Translations under genes and position numbers: made by a program
Part shown: one piece after another, positions 7,293 to 12,533 of the stretch
Layout of the letters: the number at the start of each line of letters is the position of its first letter
How positions within the stretch are numbered: the first letter of the stretch is position 1
From: Clostridiales bacterium
Lineage (GTDB): Bacteria > Bacillota > Clostridia > WRLR01
Length of the DNA: 12,533 bases
Assembly: GCA_031287655.1 (NCBI GenBank)
Contig: JAITSR010000021.1
Location: 1-12,533, forward strand
Reading direction: 5' to 3'
The notes under the pieces: generated by a model
The model's database searches: none
Seen by the model: only the letters and a program-made list of their open reading frames with translations
Told to the model about the DNA's origin: nothing

Positions 7293-7319
7293 TGCCTTCT
7301 ATTTAGTGCCTTCTATTTA
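7293..7319 (+). repeat. Tandem 13-bp direct repeat just upstream of a -35 box
   Basis: TGCCTTCTATTTA occurs twice, at 7293-7305 and 7307-7319, a period of 14 bases. The second copy ends 4 bases before the -35 element of the next promoter. A tandem site in this position is compatible with regulator binding, possibly autoregulation by the downstream winged-helix protein. That is inference. Confidence 0.6.
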
Positions 7320-7322
7320 TTG

Positions 7323-7351
7323 TTGCGCGCAAATTGATTCAAGGATATAAT
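7323..7351 (+). promoter_or_regulatory. Sigma-A-type promoter of the AlbA/HATPase gene
   Basis: TTGCGC (7323-7328), a 17-base spacer and a perfect TATAAT (7346-7351). Transcription would start near 7358, leaving an untranslated leader of about 90 bases before the ATG at 7449. The -10 box itself contains the ATG at 7350, which therefore cannot serve as the start codon of a message from this promoter. Confidence 0.75.
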
Positions 7352-7448
7352 GAAATCGGAACAAAACGACTACAAAAGGCACAGAACGAGGGGATGGCGT
7401 CAGCATAGAAAGCGTCACGCGGAACACGCGATAGCGGAGGATGGAGGA

Positions 7449-8945
7449 ATGATTTTTCCTTTGGTAGCGGAAGCAACTGAGTATGACTTCAAAAGCGAAT
7501 TGGAAAGAGATAAACCAATTAGCTGGTTAAAGAGCGTGAGCGCGTTTGCAAACGGAATTGGCGGTACGCTCTTTTTCGGCGTTGGCAATGACGGCAAAAT
7601 CATCGGTTTGAAAGACGCTCAATCCGACGCTGAGTTCATCAGCCGCAGAATCAAAGACCGCATAACGCCGCTGCCAAATTTTATCCTCACATCTCATTTT
7701 GAAAATGATAAATCGGTATTGACTCTCGAAGTAAAAGCCGGACGAAGCACACCATATTACTATTCCGCAGACGGGAGAAAAACAGCCTATGTCCGTATTG
7801 GAAATGAGAGCGTCCCTGCACCTGACCATATTCTCAACGAGTTGATTCTGAAAGGGACAAACCGCACCTTCGATGCTATTTCGACCGAACATAAAAAAGA
7901 GGACTACAGCTTCACACTTTTAGAAGCAACCTACCTGCAAAGAACCCGCTTACGTTTTGAGCAGACCGACTATCATTCCTTTGGTTTAATCACCGATGAT
8001 AAGTTCCTCACCCGCGCCGGTTCGCTGTTGACCGACCAGCATATTGTTTACAACTCGCGGATTTTCTGTACGCGGTGGAACGGCTTGAAAAAGGGTTCTA
8101 TATTTGATGATGCGCTTGATGACAGAGAGTACGAGGGCAACCTCATTTATCTCTTGGGCAATGGCTGCGACTTTATAAAGAACAACACCAAAGTCCGTTT
8201 CGAGAAAACGGCGGCAGGGCGAATCGACAAACCTGATTATTCGGACTTGGCTGTGATTGAAATTTTGGTTAATGCGTTAATCCATCGCGACTACTTAATC
8301 ATCGGAAGCGAAATTCATATCGACATCTACGATGACCGTTTGGAAGTTTCCTCTCCGGGTGGTATGTTCAACGGTAAGATGATACAGGAGCAAGAAATTG
8401 ACAAACTCAAATCTGAACGCCGCAACCCAATTATCGCTGATCTGTTTCACCGCATGAGATATATGGAGCGGCGCGGAAGCGGGCTGAATAAAATCGTTGA
8501 GGAAACACAAAAACTTCCTGGGTATGATGAACGGTTTATGCCGGCATTTTATTCCACGATTTCTTCCTTCACCGTCATTTTGAAAAACGTGAATTATTCC
8601 GAAAGTCAAACTGAAAACCGCGTTTCTGACGGCGGAATAAATGGTGGATTAAAACGTGGAATAAATGGCGGATTATGTGAGGCGCAGCAAAAAATAATCG
8701 CTTTGCTTTTAGAAAATCCAATGATTACGACACAAACCATAGCGGATTCCCTCAATCTGACAAGACGCAAGGTTGAATATCACATAAGCCAGTTAAAGGA
8801 ATCCGGATTTGTCGAACGCGAAGGGGCAAAGAAAAACGGACGCTGGATTGTAAGGAGTATACGCGCAGCGCCGGGACCAGCCCATACAGGAACACGCAAA
8901 GCAACGCCCACCGCGCGTAAAGCTGCTTCACCTTTGGAAATTTGA
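7449..8945 (+). CDS. AlbA_2 (Schlafen-type) / HATPase_c_4 / winged-helix regulator
   Basis: This 498-residue protein is of the type often labelled RecG-related or putative transcriptional regulator. Domain 1 (about 8-135) is AlbA_2: EATEYDFKSELERDKP, then SVSAFANGIGGTLFFGVGNDGKIIGL. Domain 2 (about 265-352) is HATPase_c_4: N-box EILVNALIHRDY, DRLEVSSPGGM, ERRGSGLNKI. A GGINGGLKRGINGGL linker (395-409) leads to a winged helix (411-468) with TTQTIADSLNLTRRKVEYHISQLKESGFVERE. It probably binds nucleic acid; its target is unknown. The ATG at 7449 is chosen because GGAGG lies 8 bases upstream and the in-frame ATG at 7350 is inside the -10 box. The gene is visibly AT-richer than its neighbours. The last 30 residues (469-498, Arg/Ala/Pro/Thr-rich) look like antisense read-through of another gene rather than family sequence. 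Its end overlaps the oppositely oriented acetyltransferase gene by 18 bases. Confidence 0.9.
   Translation: MIFPLVAEATEYDFKSELERDKPISWLKSVSAFANGIGGTLFFGVGNDGKIIGLKDAQSDAEFISRRIKDRITPLPNFILTSHFENDKSVLTLEVKAGRSTPYYYSADGRKTAYVRIGNESVPAPDHILNELILKGTNRTFDAISTEHKKEDYSFTLLEATYLQRTRLRFEQTDYHSFGLITDDKFLTRAGSLLTDQHIVYNSRIFCTRWNGLKKGSIFDDALDDREYEGNLIYLLGNGCDFIKNNTKVRFEKTAAGRIDKPDYSDLAVIEILVNALIHRDYLIIGSEIHIDIYDDRLEVSSPGGMFNGKMIQEQEIDKLKSERRNPIIADLFHRMRYMERRGSGLNKIVEETQKLPGYDERFMPAFYSTISSFTVILKNVNYSESQTENRVSDGGINGGLKRGINGGLCEAQQKIIALLLENPMITTQTIADSLNLTRRKVEYHISQLKESGFVEREGAKKNGRWIVRSIRAAPGPAHTGTRKATPTARKAASPLEI
8634..8675 (+). repeat. Two-copy repeat encoding the GINGGL linker
   Basis: GGAATAAATGGTGGATTA (8634-8651) recurs with one change at 8658-8675, a 24-base period. 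It encodes GINGGL twice between the ATPase-like domain and the winged helix. Similar Asn-Gly-Gly-Leu repeats are, as I recall, common at this position in AlbA_2 regulators, and their number can vary by slippage. Confidence 0.7.
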
Positions 8946-8955
8946 TCGCCGACAT
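8752..8955 (-). pseudogene. Probable truncated membrane-protein gene
   Basis: An ATG at 8955 has an excellent ribosome binding site, GGAGGTGAACAA, located inside the 3' end of the acetyltransferase gene. The product begins MSAIKFPKVKQLYARWALL and continues CVFLYGLVPALRVYS: a basic start followed by a hydrophobic helix, typical of a real membrane-protein N-terminus. After about 34 codons (near 8855) the frame runs antisense through the winged-helix domain of the AlbA gene, giving improbable sequence until a stop at 8752. The simplest reading is that the acetyltransferase and a membrane protein were once coupled, and the AlbA gene replaced everything past codon 34. I do not recognise the family. 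A functional 67-residue protein is possible but unlikely. Confidence 0.45.
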
Positions 8956-10079
8956 TTGTTCACCTCCATCTTTGAGGGGTTATCACAGCGGCTGGCACGC
9001 CAAATATCATCTTTCCGTATCTCAACCAGCTTTTTCGCACACTCCACCGCCTCAGAATCGGGGTTGTCGAATCGAAACGTGGTGTTGCAGACTTTTTCAA
9101 ATTTTTTGCCGAATATTATTTTGTGCGTACCGCCGTCGCATACGCCGCCGCAATGTCCGCAATAATCGACATTCCGCCATGCGAGCTCCTTTGTGTACTC
9201 GTCCAGCAAAGCATCCTCAAAGGAGTTGTGTCCGCCGCCGTCAAACCAAATAATCCAGCCCTCAGGCTCATCCTTATGGGCCTTTTCTCCGCGGCCGTTA
9301 ATCAAAATAAAACACAAATATTCACCTTTATATTTTATCATCCAATAACGTTTATCTTCCCAATACCCTGTGCCTCTTTCAAATTCCATATCCTGCGCCC
9401 GCAGATACGCGGCAAAGACCGAGGCGTTGTTTTGCGCGTCCCCGGCAAGAGTTTCACAAATATAATCTTCCATTTTTCGTTCAAATACTTTTCGCACCAC
9501 AGCTCTGTCATCCAGCCTCGCCGTTTCCGTAAATCCGGCTTTTTCATACAACCGTTCAGGCCCGGTAAAGTTAAATGCGTCGCCGGTTTCATTTCGCTTT
9601 GGGTAGCCCTCTACCGCGTTATACCCGGCGGCTTTCGCATCCGATACAACACGCGCCAAAAGTGCGGTGGCGACGCCCTGTCCCCGATAATTCGGCGCAA
9701 TTACAAAACAGGCCGCGGCTTTTGTCCGTCCGCCGTCATCCAAAGCCATTTCATTGATATGCCGGGCATACGCGGATTTATCATTCGCGTTGCAAAAGCC
9801 GATTGGAACGCCGTCCGCATAGGCTAAATAACCGTGAAGCGTACACTCGGCGATAAACCGTTCCGCGCGGCTCCGCAAAGCACGGCGCAGGGCATCGCTG
9901 CCGCCGTCCGCTTTTACCTCATCGTCAACTTCCCGCTCGGATTCCTCATTCATATGAAAATAAGTGCAGTAACAGCACGACCATTCCACATTGTCGCTGA
10001 ATGCGCGGTTGTCAAAAAAATCGAAGTAATCGGCGGCAAGGTCGGGCGTTAAAGGCTTAATAGTGATATTTTCAATCAT
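8928..10079 (-). CDS. GNAT N-acetyltransferase fused to a Cys-containing second domain
   Basis: A 383-residue protein. Residues 1-200 are a GNAT fold that uses acetyl-CoA to acetylate an unknown acceptor. The acetyl-CoA motif reads APNYRGQGVATALL (Arg132-Ala137), and PERLYEKAGF is the usual last motif. The start, LTPDLAADYFDFFDNRAF and EWSCCYCTYFH, resembles a Clostridia GNAT subgroup with a conserved Cys-Tyr-Cys. Residues from about 203 on form a second domain: FERGTGYWEDKRYWMIKYKG, a WIIWFD strand, and VDYCGHCGGVCDGGTHKIIFGKKFEKVC with Cys307, 310, 314 and 331. That domain resembles small stand-alone Clostridia proteins of unknown role that I recall; metal binding is plausible but unproven. 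The ATG at 10079 has GGGGGTGG just upstream. The gene's 3' end contains the ribosome binding site and start of the truncated membrane-protein frame. Confidence 0.85.
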   Translation of the reverse strand: MIENITIKPLTPDLAADYFDFFDNRAFSDNVEWSCCYCTYFHMNEESEREVDDEVKADGGSDALRRALRSRAERFIAECTLHGYLAYADGVPIGFCNANDKSAYARHINEMALDDGGRTKAAACFVIAPNYRGQGVATALLARVVSDAKAAGYNAVEGYPKRNETGDAFNFTGPERLYEKAGFTETARLDDRAVVRKVFERKMEDYICETLAGDAQNNASVFAAYLRAQDMEFERGTGYWEDKRYWMIKYKGEYLCFILINGRGEKAHKDEPEGWIIWFDGGGHNSFEDALLDEYTKELAWRNVDYCGHCGGVCDGGTHKIIFGKKFEKVCNTTFRFDNPDSEAVECAKKLVEIRKDDIWRASRCDNPSKMEVNKCRRSNFQR

Positions 10080-10120
10080 TGTCCACCCCCGTGGCAGAAA
10101 AAAGTATGGGTATAGACATT

Positions 10121-10129
10121 ATTTTAGCA
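10121..10129 (-). promoter_or_regulatory. Candidate extended -10 promoter of the GNAT gene
   Basis: On the minus strand TGCTAAAAT (10129-10121) is an extended -10 element (TGn plus TAAAAT). It sits about 40 bases upstream of the ATG at 10079. No convincing -35 is present at the usual spacing, as is common for extended -10 promoters. Confidence 0.4.
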
Positions 10130-10167
10130 TACTCTCTGGCGAAACACTATGCAATGATAAAATTTCT

Positions 10168-10193
10168 GGGGATTCGTTCCCCATTCGTTCCCC
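10168..10193. repeat. GGGGA hairpin with duplicated right arm
   Basis: GGGGATTCGTTCCCC can fold as a 5-bp stem with a TTCGT loop. The string ATTCGTTCCCC is then repeated in tandem (10172-10182 and 10183-10193), so the left arm can pair with either right arm. It lies between the divergent GNAT and WYL-regulator promoters. The 11999-12025 region has the same left-right-right plan. Confidence 0.55.
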
Positions 10194-10217
10194 ATGTCTG
10201 ACCTTATGTTTGGCCTG

Positions 10218-10244
10218 TTGCAAATAGGTCTGACGTGCTATAAT
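10218..10244 (+). promoter_or_regulatory. Candidate promoter of the WYL regulator
   Basis: A perfect TATAAT (10239-10244) lies 14 bases before the ATG at 10259. TTGCAA (10218-10223) is upstream with a short 15-base spacer; GTTGCA gives 16. GTCTGAC occurs twice (10196-10202 and 10228-10234, 32 bases apart) around the -35 and could be an autoregulatory site, but this is speculative. Confidence 0.55.
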
Positions 10245-10258
10245 GAAGTGGAGGTATT

Positions 10259-11170
10259 ATGAAACTTGACCGCCTGCTCGGAATCCTCACCGTTCTGCTC
10301 CAAAACGACCGCGTGACCGCGCCGGAGCTTGCCGAAAAATTCGAGGTCGCCCGCCGTACCATCGGGCGGGACATTGACGCGCTGTGCCAAGCGGGTATAC
10401 CCGTCGTGTCCCGTCAAGGGGTCGGCGGCGGGATTTCGATTGCCGAAGGCTTCAAGCTGGATAAAAGCGTTTTGACCACCGATGAGCTGTCCGGCATTAT
10501 CGCCGCGCTCAAAGGCATCGGCAGCGTGGCGGAGCGTTCAAATGTTGAGTTTACGCTTGATAAACTGCACGCAAACGGCGGAGCGGTCGTTTCCATGCGC
10601 GAGCCTGTTATCATTGACCTCGCCTCGCATTATAAGGGACAGCTGACGGAAAAAATCGAACTGATCAAACGCGCCGTACTCGAAACGCGGGTAATTGAGT
10701 TTGACTATTATTACGAAAAGGGCGAGACACACCGGCGCATTGAGCCGTATTTTGTTATTTTTCAATGGTCGTCGTGGTATGTGTTTGGATTTTGTCTGGA
10801 ACGGCGGGATTGGCGCATGTTCAAGCTGCTGCGGCTATCGAATTTATCGCTGTGCGCCGAATCATTTACCCCACAAAAGATACCGCCCGAAAGACGGGAC
10901 TTCAACGCCCGGTTTTCCGACGACATCAGACTGGTCGCGGTATTCGACCTGTCCGAGCGATATAAACTCGTCGAATCCTATGGGCCAAGCTGCTGTACTG
11001 AGACGGAGGAAGGATTGCGGATGGAATTTGGGTTTACAAACCGCGGCTTTCTGATTGACTGGCTGCTCAGTTTCGGCGGCAAAGTAAAAGTTTTGGAGCC
11101 GAAAGACATCGCCGATGAGATTCAAGCCGCCGCAAAAAATATTTTGTCACGCTACAACACGACAAAATAA
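10259..11170 (+). CDS. Helix-turn-helix / WYL-domain transcriptional regulator (YafY-like)
   Basis: A 303-residue ligand-sensing regulator. Residues 2-60 are a DeoR/HTH_11-type DNA-binding domain: RLLGILTVLLQNDRVTAPELAEKF, then VARRTIGRDIDALCQAGIPVVSR, with the beta-wing at GVGGGISI. A linker of about 70 residues leads to the WYL domain (about 140-215): KRAVLETRVIEFDYY, RRIEPYFVIFQ and the signature SSWYVFGFC with Trp173-Tyr174-Val175. This varies the final Leu of the family name to Val. A C-terminal WCX extension (about 225-300) follows: DDIRLVAVFDLSERYKLVESYG, then LLSFGGKVKVLEPKDIADEIQ. The start is clear (GGAGG 6 bases before the ATG). The gene reads into the PPOX-DUF3795 gene 69 bases later, its most likely target. 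WYL domains sense ligands or nucleic acid in other systems; the signal here is unknown. Confidence 0.92.
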   Translation: MKLDRLLGILTVLLQNDRVTAPELAEKFEVARRTIGRDIDALCQAGIPVVSRQGVGGGISIAEGFKLDKSVLTTDELSGIIAALKGIGSVAERSNVEFTLDKLHANGGAVVSMREPVIIDLASHYKGQLTEKIELIKRAVLETRVIEFDYYYEKGETHRRIEPYFVIFQWSSWYVFGFCLERRDWRMFKLLRLSNLSLCAESFTPQKIPPERRDFNARFSDDIRLVAVFDLSERYKLVESYGPSCCTETEEGLRMEFGFTNRGFLIDWLLSFGGKVKVLEPKDIADEIQAAAKNILSRYNTTK

Positions 11171-11174
11171 ACAG

Positions 11175-11185
11175 GACATACTGTC
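11175..11185. promoter_or_regulatory. Candidate operator GACA-TAC-TGTC
   Basis: GACATACTGTC is a perfect 4+3+4 palindrome in the 69-base gap between the regulator and the PPOX-DUF3795 gene, flanked by CACGACA on the left and TCGTCGTG on the right, which partly extend the symmetry. It lies about where a -35 element for TATGAT (11202-11207) would be, a usual position for an activator site. Its use by the WYL regulator is inference. Confidence 0.4.
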
Positions 11186-11239
11186 GTCGTGTTTGACGTG
11201 GTATGATGATGGAAAAGTTCAAAAGGAGACGGAATACAC

Positions 11240-11935
11240 ATGAACGCAAATATTTTCGCAAAAGCGAACCAAATCATCAAGTCCTGTGACGCGGCATATC
11301 TCGGCGTCATAGACGAGAGCGGCTGCCCGCATGTTTCAACGGTGTCGCCGATCAAGCCGGAAAACATATTTGAGGCGCGTTTCGCAACAGGTTTGGGCGC
11401 AAACAAGACAAAACGCCTGCAAAAAGACAGGCGCGCAAGCGTCTGTTACCGAGTCGGCGGCAATAACATCACGCTCGTGGGCGAAGCCGAAATCCTTACC
11501 GACCCAAATATCAAAAGCGAATTATGGCTTGATGAATTTATTGACCACTTTCCCGGCGGCAAAACCGACCCGAATTACTGTATCATCCAGTTTACGGCAA
11601 AGCGCGTCTCGCTGTGGATAGACGACGAAAGCGCGGAGTTTACGATTGATGAATTGCTGACCGTCCAGTCCCGCTGCGGGCTTCTGTGCAAGTGGTGTTC
11701 ATACAGGGAATCCCATAGCTGCCGCGGCTGCGTAGAAACCAACGGGAATCCGTTTCATGGTGAATGTCCTGTGGCAAAGTGCTGTCAGGATAAAGGGTAC
11801 GCCCATTGCGGCGAGTGCGGCGACATCCCCTGTGAGCTGCTCCGGCGATATTCTTACGACGACGCCGAACATGGCGACAACCCGCCGGGCGCAAGGATAA
11901 CGATGTGCCGCGCGTGGGCTGCGATGAAATCCTGA
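11240..11935 (+). CDS. Pyridoxamine-phosphate-oxidase-like domain fused to DUF3795
   Basis: A 231-residue two-domain protein. Residues 5-130 are a split-barrel flavin-binding fold of the PPOX / general stress protein 26 type: KSCDAAYLGVIDESGCPHVSTVSPI, the TKRLQKDRRASVCY strand, and VGEAEILTDP. Such proteins bind FMN, F420 or haem and reduce or scavenge small molecules. Residues 144-231 are DUF3795: SRCGLLCKWCSYRESHSCRGC, then ECPVAKCC, HCGECGDIPC and ITMCRAWA, with Cys 146, 150, 153, 161, 164, 176, 181, 182, 190, 193 and 198. This density suggests zinc or iron-sulphur binding. The fusion would couple a flavin site to a metal site, suggesting a small redox enzyme, but no substrate can be named. 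AAAGGAGACGG precedes the ATG at a slightly long spacing. It is probably co-transcribed with, or controlled by, the WYL regulator just upstream. Confidence 0.88.
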   Translation: MNANIFAKANQIIKSCDAAYLGVIDESGCPHVSTVSPIKPENIFEARFATGLGANKTKRLQKDRRASVCYRVGGNNITLVGEAEILTDPNIKSELWLDEFIDHFPGGKTDPNYCIIQFTAKRVSLWIDDESAEFTIDELLTVQSRCGLLCKWCSYRESHSCRGCVETNGNPFHGECPVAKCCQDKGYAHCGECGDIPCELLRRYSYDDAEHGDNPPGARITMCRAWAAMKS

Positions 11936-11982
11936 CGCGCGTTTTCTCTCCCGGATCGGGCATGACGACGCAGCCGCGTTTG

Positions 11983-12020
11983 CGCAGAAGGGGACGTCGA
12001 GATTGGCGTCCCCTTCTGCG
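11983..12020. repeat. 14-bp perfect inverted repeat between convergent genes
   Basis: CGCAGAAGGGGACG (11983-11996) pairs perfectly with CGTCCCCTTCTGCG (12007-12020) around a 10-base loop. A second copy of CGTCCCC follows at 12019-12025. It lies in the 100-base gap between two genes that end toward each other, the usual place for a bidirectional terminator. Neither side has the T-run of an intrinsic terminator, so a termination role is possible but unproven. Confidence 0.65.
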
Positions 12021-12035
12021 TCCCCGGTGTGCCTA

Positions 12036-12533
12036 CTAAGAGGCAGCTTGCCAAGCTTGCCAAGCCAAAAGCACGTCCACAGTATTCAACCGCCGCAGCA
12101 TGGCCGAAAACTCGGCGCGCGTCGCAGGGCCGGTCGGATCAAACAGGCCGTTATCTTTGCCGTTGATAACTCCGGCTTTGAAGAACGCCTCTACCGCGTC
12201 TTTCGCGTAGTCCGCGATCTTCGTCTCGTCAGGGAAACCCGTATACTCCCGTATGACGGGAAGCTCTACGCCCGCGTAATCCGCGCGGCGCTTTAGAATC
12301 GCCGTCAACTCCTCCCGCGTGATCGGCCTGTCGGGGGCGTACAGATTCTCGCCGATACCGAAGACAATTGCGTTCGCTCTCGCCCACGCGACGGCCTTCG
12401 CGTACCATGCGTCCGGATTTACGTCGTCAAAGGCCTCGCCGTCGATGTCCGGTTCTCCCGCCAAACGGTGGAGGACCGTCACGATCATTGCCCGCGTCGT
12501 AGACATGTCCGGACCGAACAGGTCGGCCGCCGT
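12036..12533 (-). CDS. S-layer homology (SLH) domain protein, C-terminal part
   Basis: The 165 visible residues are the C-terminal cell-wall anchor of a surface protein whose N-terminus lies beyond the window. The reading frame stays open to the right edge, so the Met at 12506 is internal and not the start. Three SLH modules are seen: the end of the first (LFGPDMSTTRAMIVTVLHRLAG), a second at about residues 35-83 (FDDVNPDAWYAKAVAWARANAI, then ITREELTAILKRR) and a third at 98-149 (GFPDETKIADYAKDAVEAFFKAGVI, then ATRAEFSAMLRRL). The TTRAM / ITREE / ATRAE motifs sit where SLH domains contact pyruvylated secondary cell-wall polymer. The tail AWQAWQAAS comes from a 9-base tandem duplication. This gene is unrelated in function to its neighbours. 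It supports a Gram-positive or SLH-bearing envelope. Confidence 0.93.
   Translation of the reverse strand, partial: TAADLFGPDMSTTRAMIVTVLHRLAGEPDIDGEAFDDVNPDAWYAKAVAWARANAIVFGIGENLYAPDRPITREELTAILKRRADYAGVELPVIREYTGFPDETKIADYAKDAVEAFFKAGVINGKDNGLFDPTGPATRAEFSAMLRRLNTVDVLLAWQAWQAAS

Larger units (their letters stand above)
6849..7322. other. Repeat-rich intergenic region upstream of two divergent genes
   Basis: I find no credible gene here. The region must hold the promoter of the minus-strand importer, but no convincing -35/-10 pair is visible. The best hint is TATACA on the minus strand (6966-6961), which lacks a matching -35. Just beyond it TTTACGCG occurs twice 17 bases apart (6968-6975 and 6985-6992), which could be an operator. 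A hairpin TTTCGCGGC-TAC-GCCGCGAAA lies at 6896-6916 without a T-run. Between 7000 and 7080 I see pyrimidine-rich sequence with no recognisable element. The direct repeats and palindrome are listed separately. Confidence 0.55.

Noticed and set aside
6858..7319. CRISPR array
   Set aside because: Repeats occur only twice each, with unequal spacing and substitutions, and there are no cas genes in the window.
7350..7448. Upstream ATG that would lengthen the AlbA protein by 33 residues
   Set aside because: The ATG lies within the TATAAT box, the extra residues are basic and non-family, and a better RBS and ATG exist at 7449.
7449..11935. A complete new defence island
   Set aside because: AlbA/HATPase and WYL proteins occur near defence genes, but no nuclease, toxin, reverse transcriptase or other effector is present and the genes point in different directions. 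The evidence supports unrelated accessory genes.

Overview
The window looks like chromosomal DNA from a Gram-positive, Firmicutes/Clostridia-type bacterium of fairly high GC. The reasons are strong GGAGG-type ribosome binding sites, a lipoprotein-anchored solute-binding protein, an S-layer-homology (SLH) surface protein, a DeoR/WYL regulator and Clostridia-like small stress genes. The exact genus cannot be read from the sequence. The edges cut a gene at each end: an aldolase on the left and an SLH protein on the right.

Layout. (1) Positions 1-6848, all on the minus strand, form one long transcription unit read right to left. It has two permeases (5901-6848 and 4997-5878), two ATPases (3882-4889 and 2951-3940) and a lipoprotein binding protein of family 5 (1190-2878). 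Together these are a complete peptide/nickel/opine-type ABC importer. A hairpin-rich spacer follows, then a cyclophilin-type peptidyl-prolyl isomerase (384-953) and an HpcH/HpaI-family aldolase (1-340, 3' end missing). The aldolase is the only metabolic enzyme in the unit and the best local clue that the imported substrate may not be a plain peptide. (2) Positions 6849-7448 are a repeat-rich non-coding gap with degenerate direct repeats, an 11-bp palindrome and a clear sigma-A-type promoter pointing right. (3) Positions 7449-8945 (plus) are an AT-richer AlbA_2 / HATPase_c_4 / winged-helix regulator that looks acquired. Its C-terminal tail runs antisense through the start of a small membrane-protein-like reading frame on the minus strand (8752-8955), which appears to be broken. 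(4) Positions 8928-10079 (minus) are a GNAT acetyltransferase fused to a Cys-containing second domain. (5) Positions 10259-11170 (plus) are a WYL-domain regulator. It is followed by a fusion of a pyridoxamine-phosphate-oxidase-like domain and a DUF3795 Cys-rich domain (11240-11935), with a small palindrome between them that is a candidate operator. (6) A 14-bp perfect inverted repeat separates this pair from the converging SLH protein gene (12036-12533, 5' end missing).

Working together: the left half is a standard nutrient importer with two accessory enzymes. The right half is a patchwork of single regulators and small stress or modification genes. I see no CRISPR array, tRNA, rRNA, transposase or complete known defence system. 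The features most worth checking are the AlbA insertion that seems to have truncated a membrane-protein gene, the two Cys-rich fusion proteins, and two short GGGGA...TCCCC...TCCCC elements that share the same architecture.
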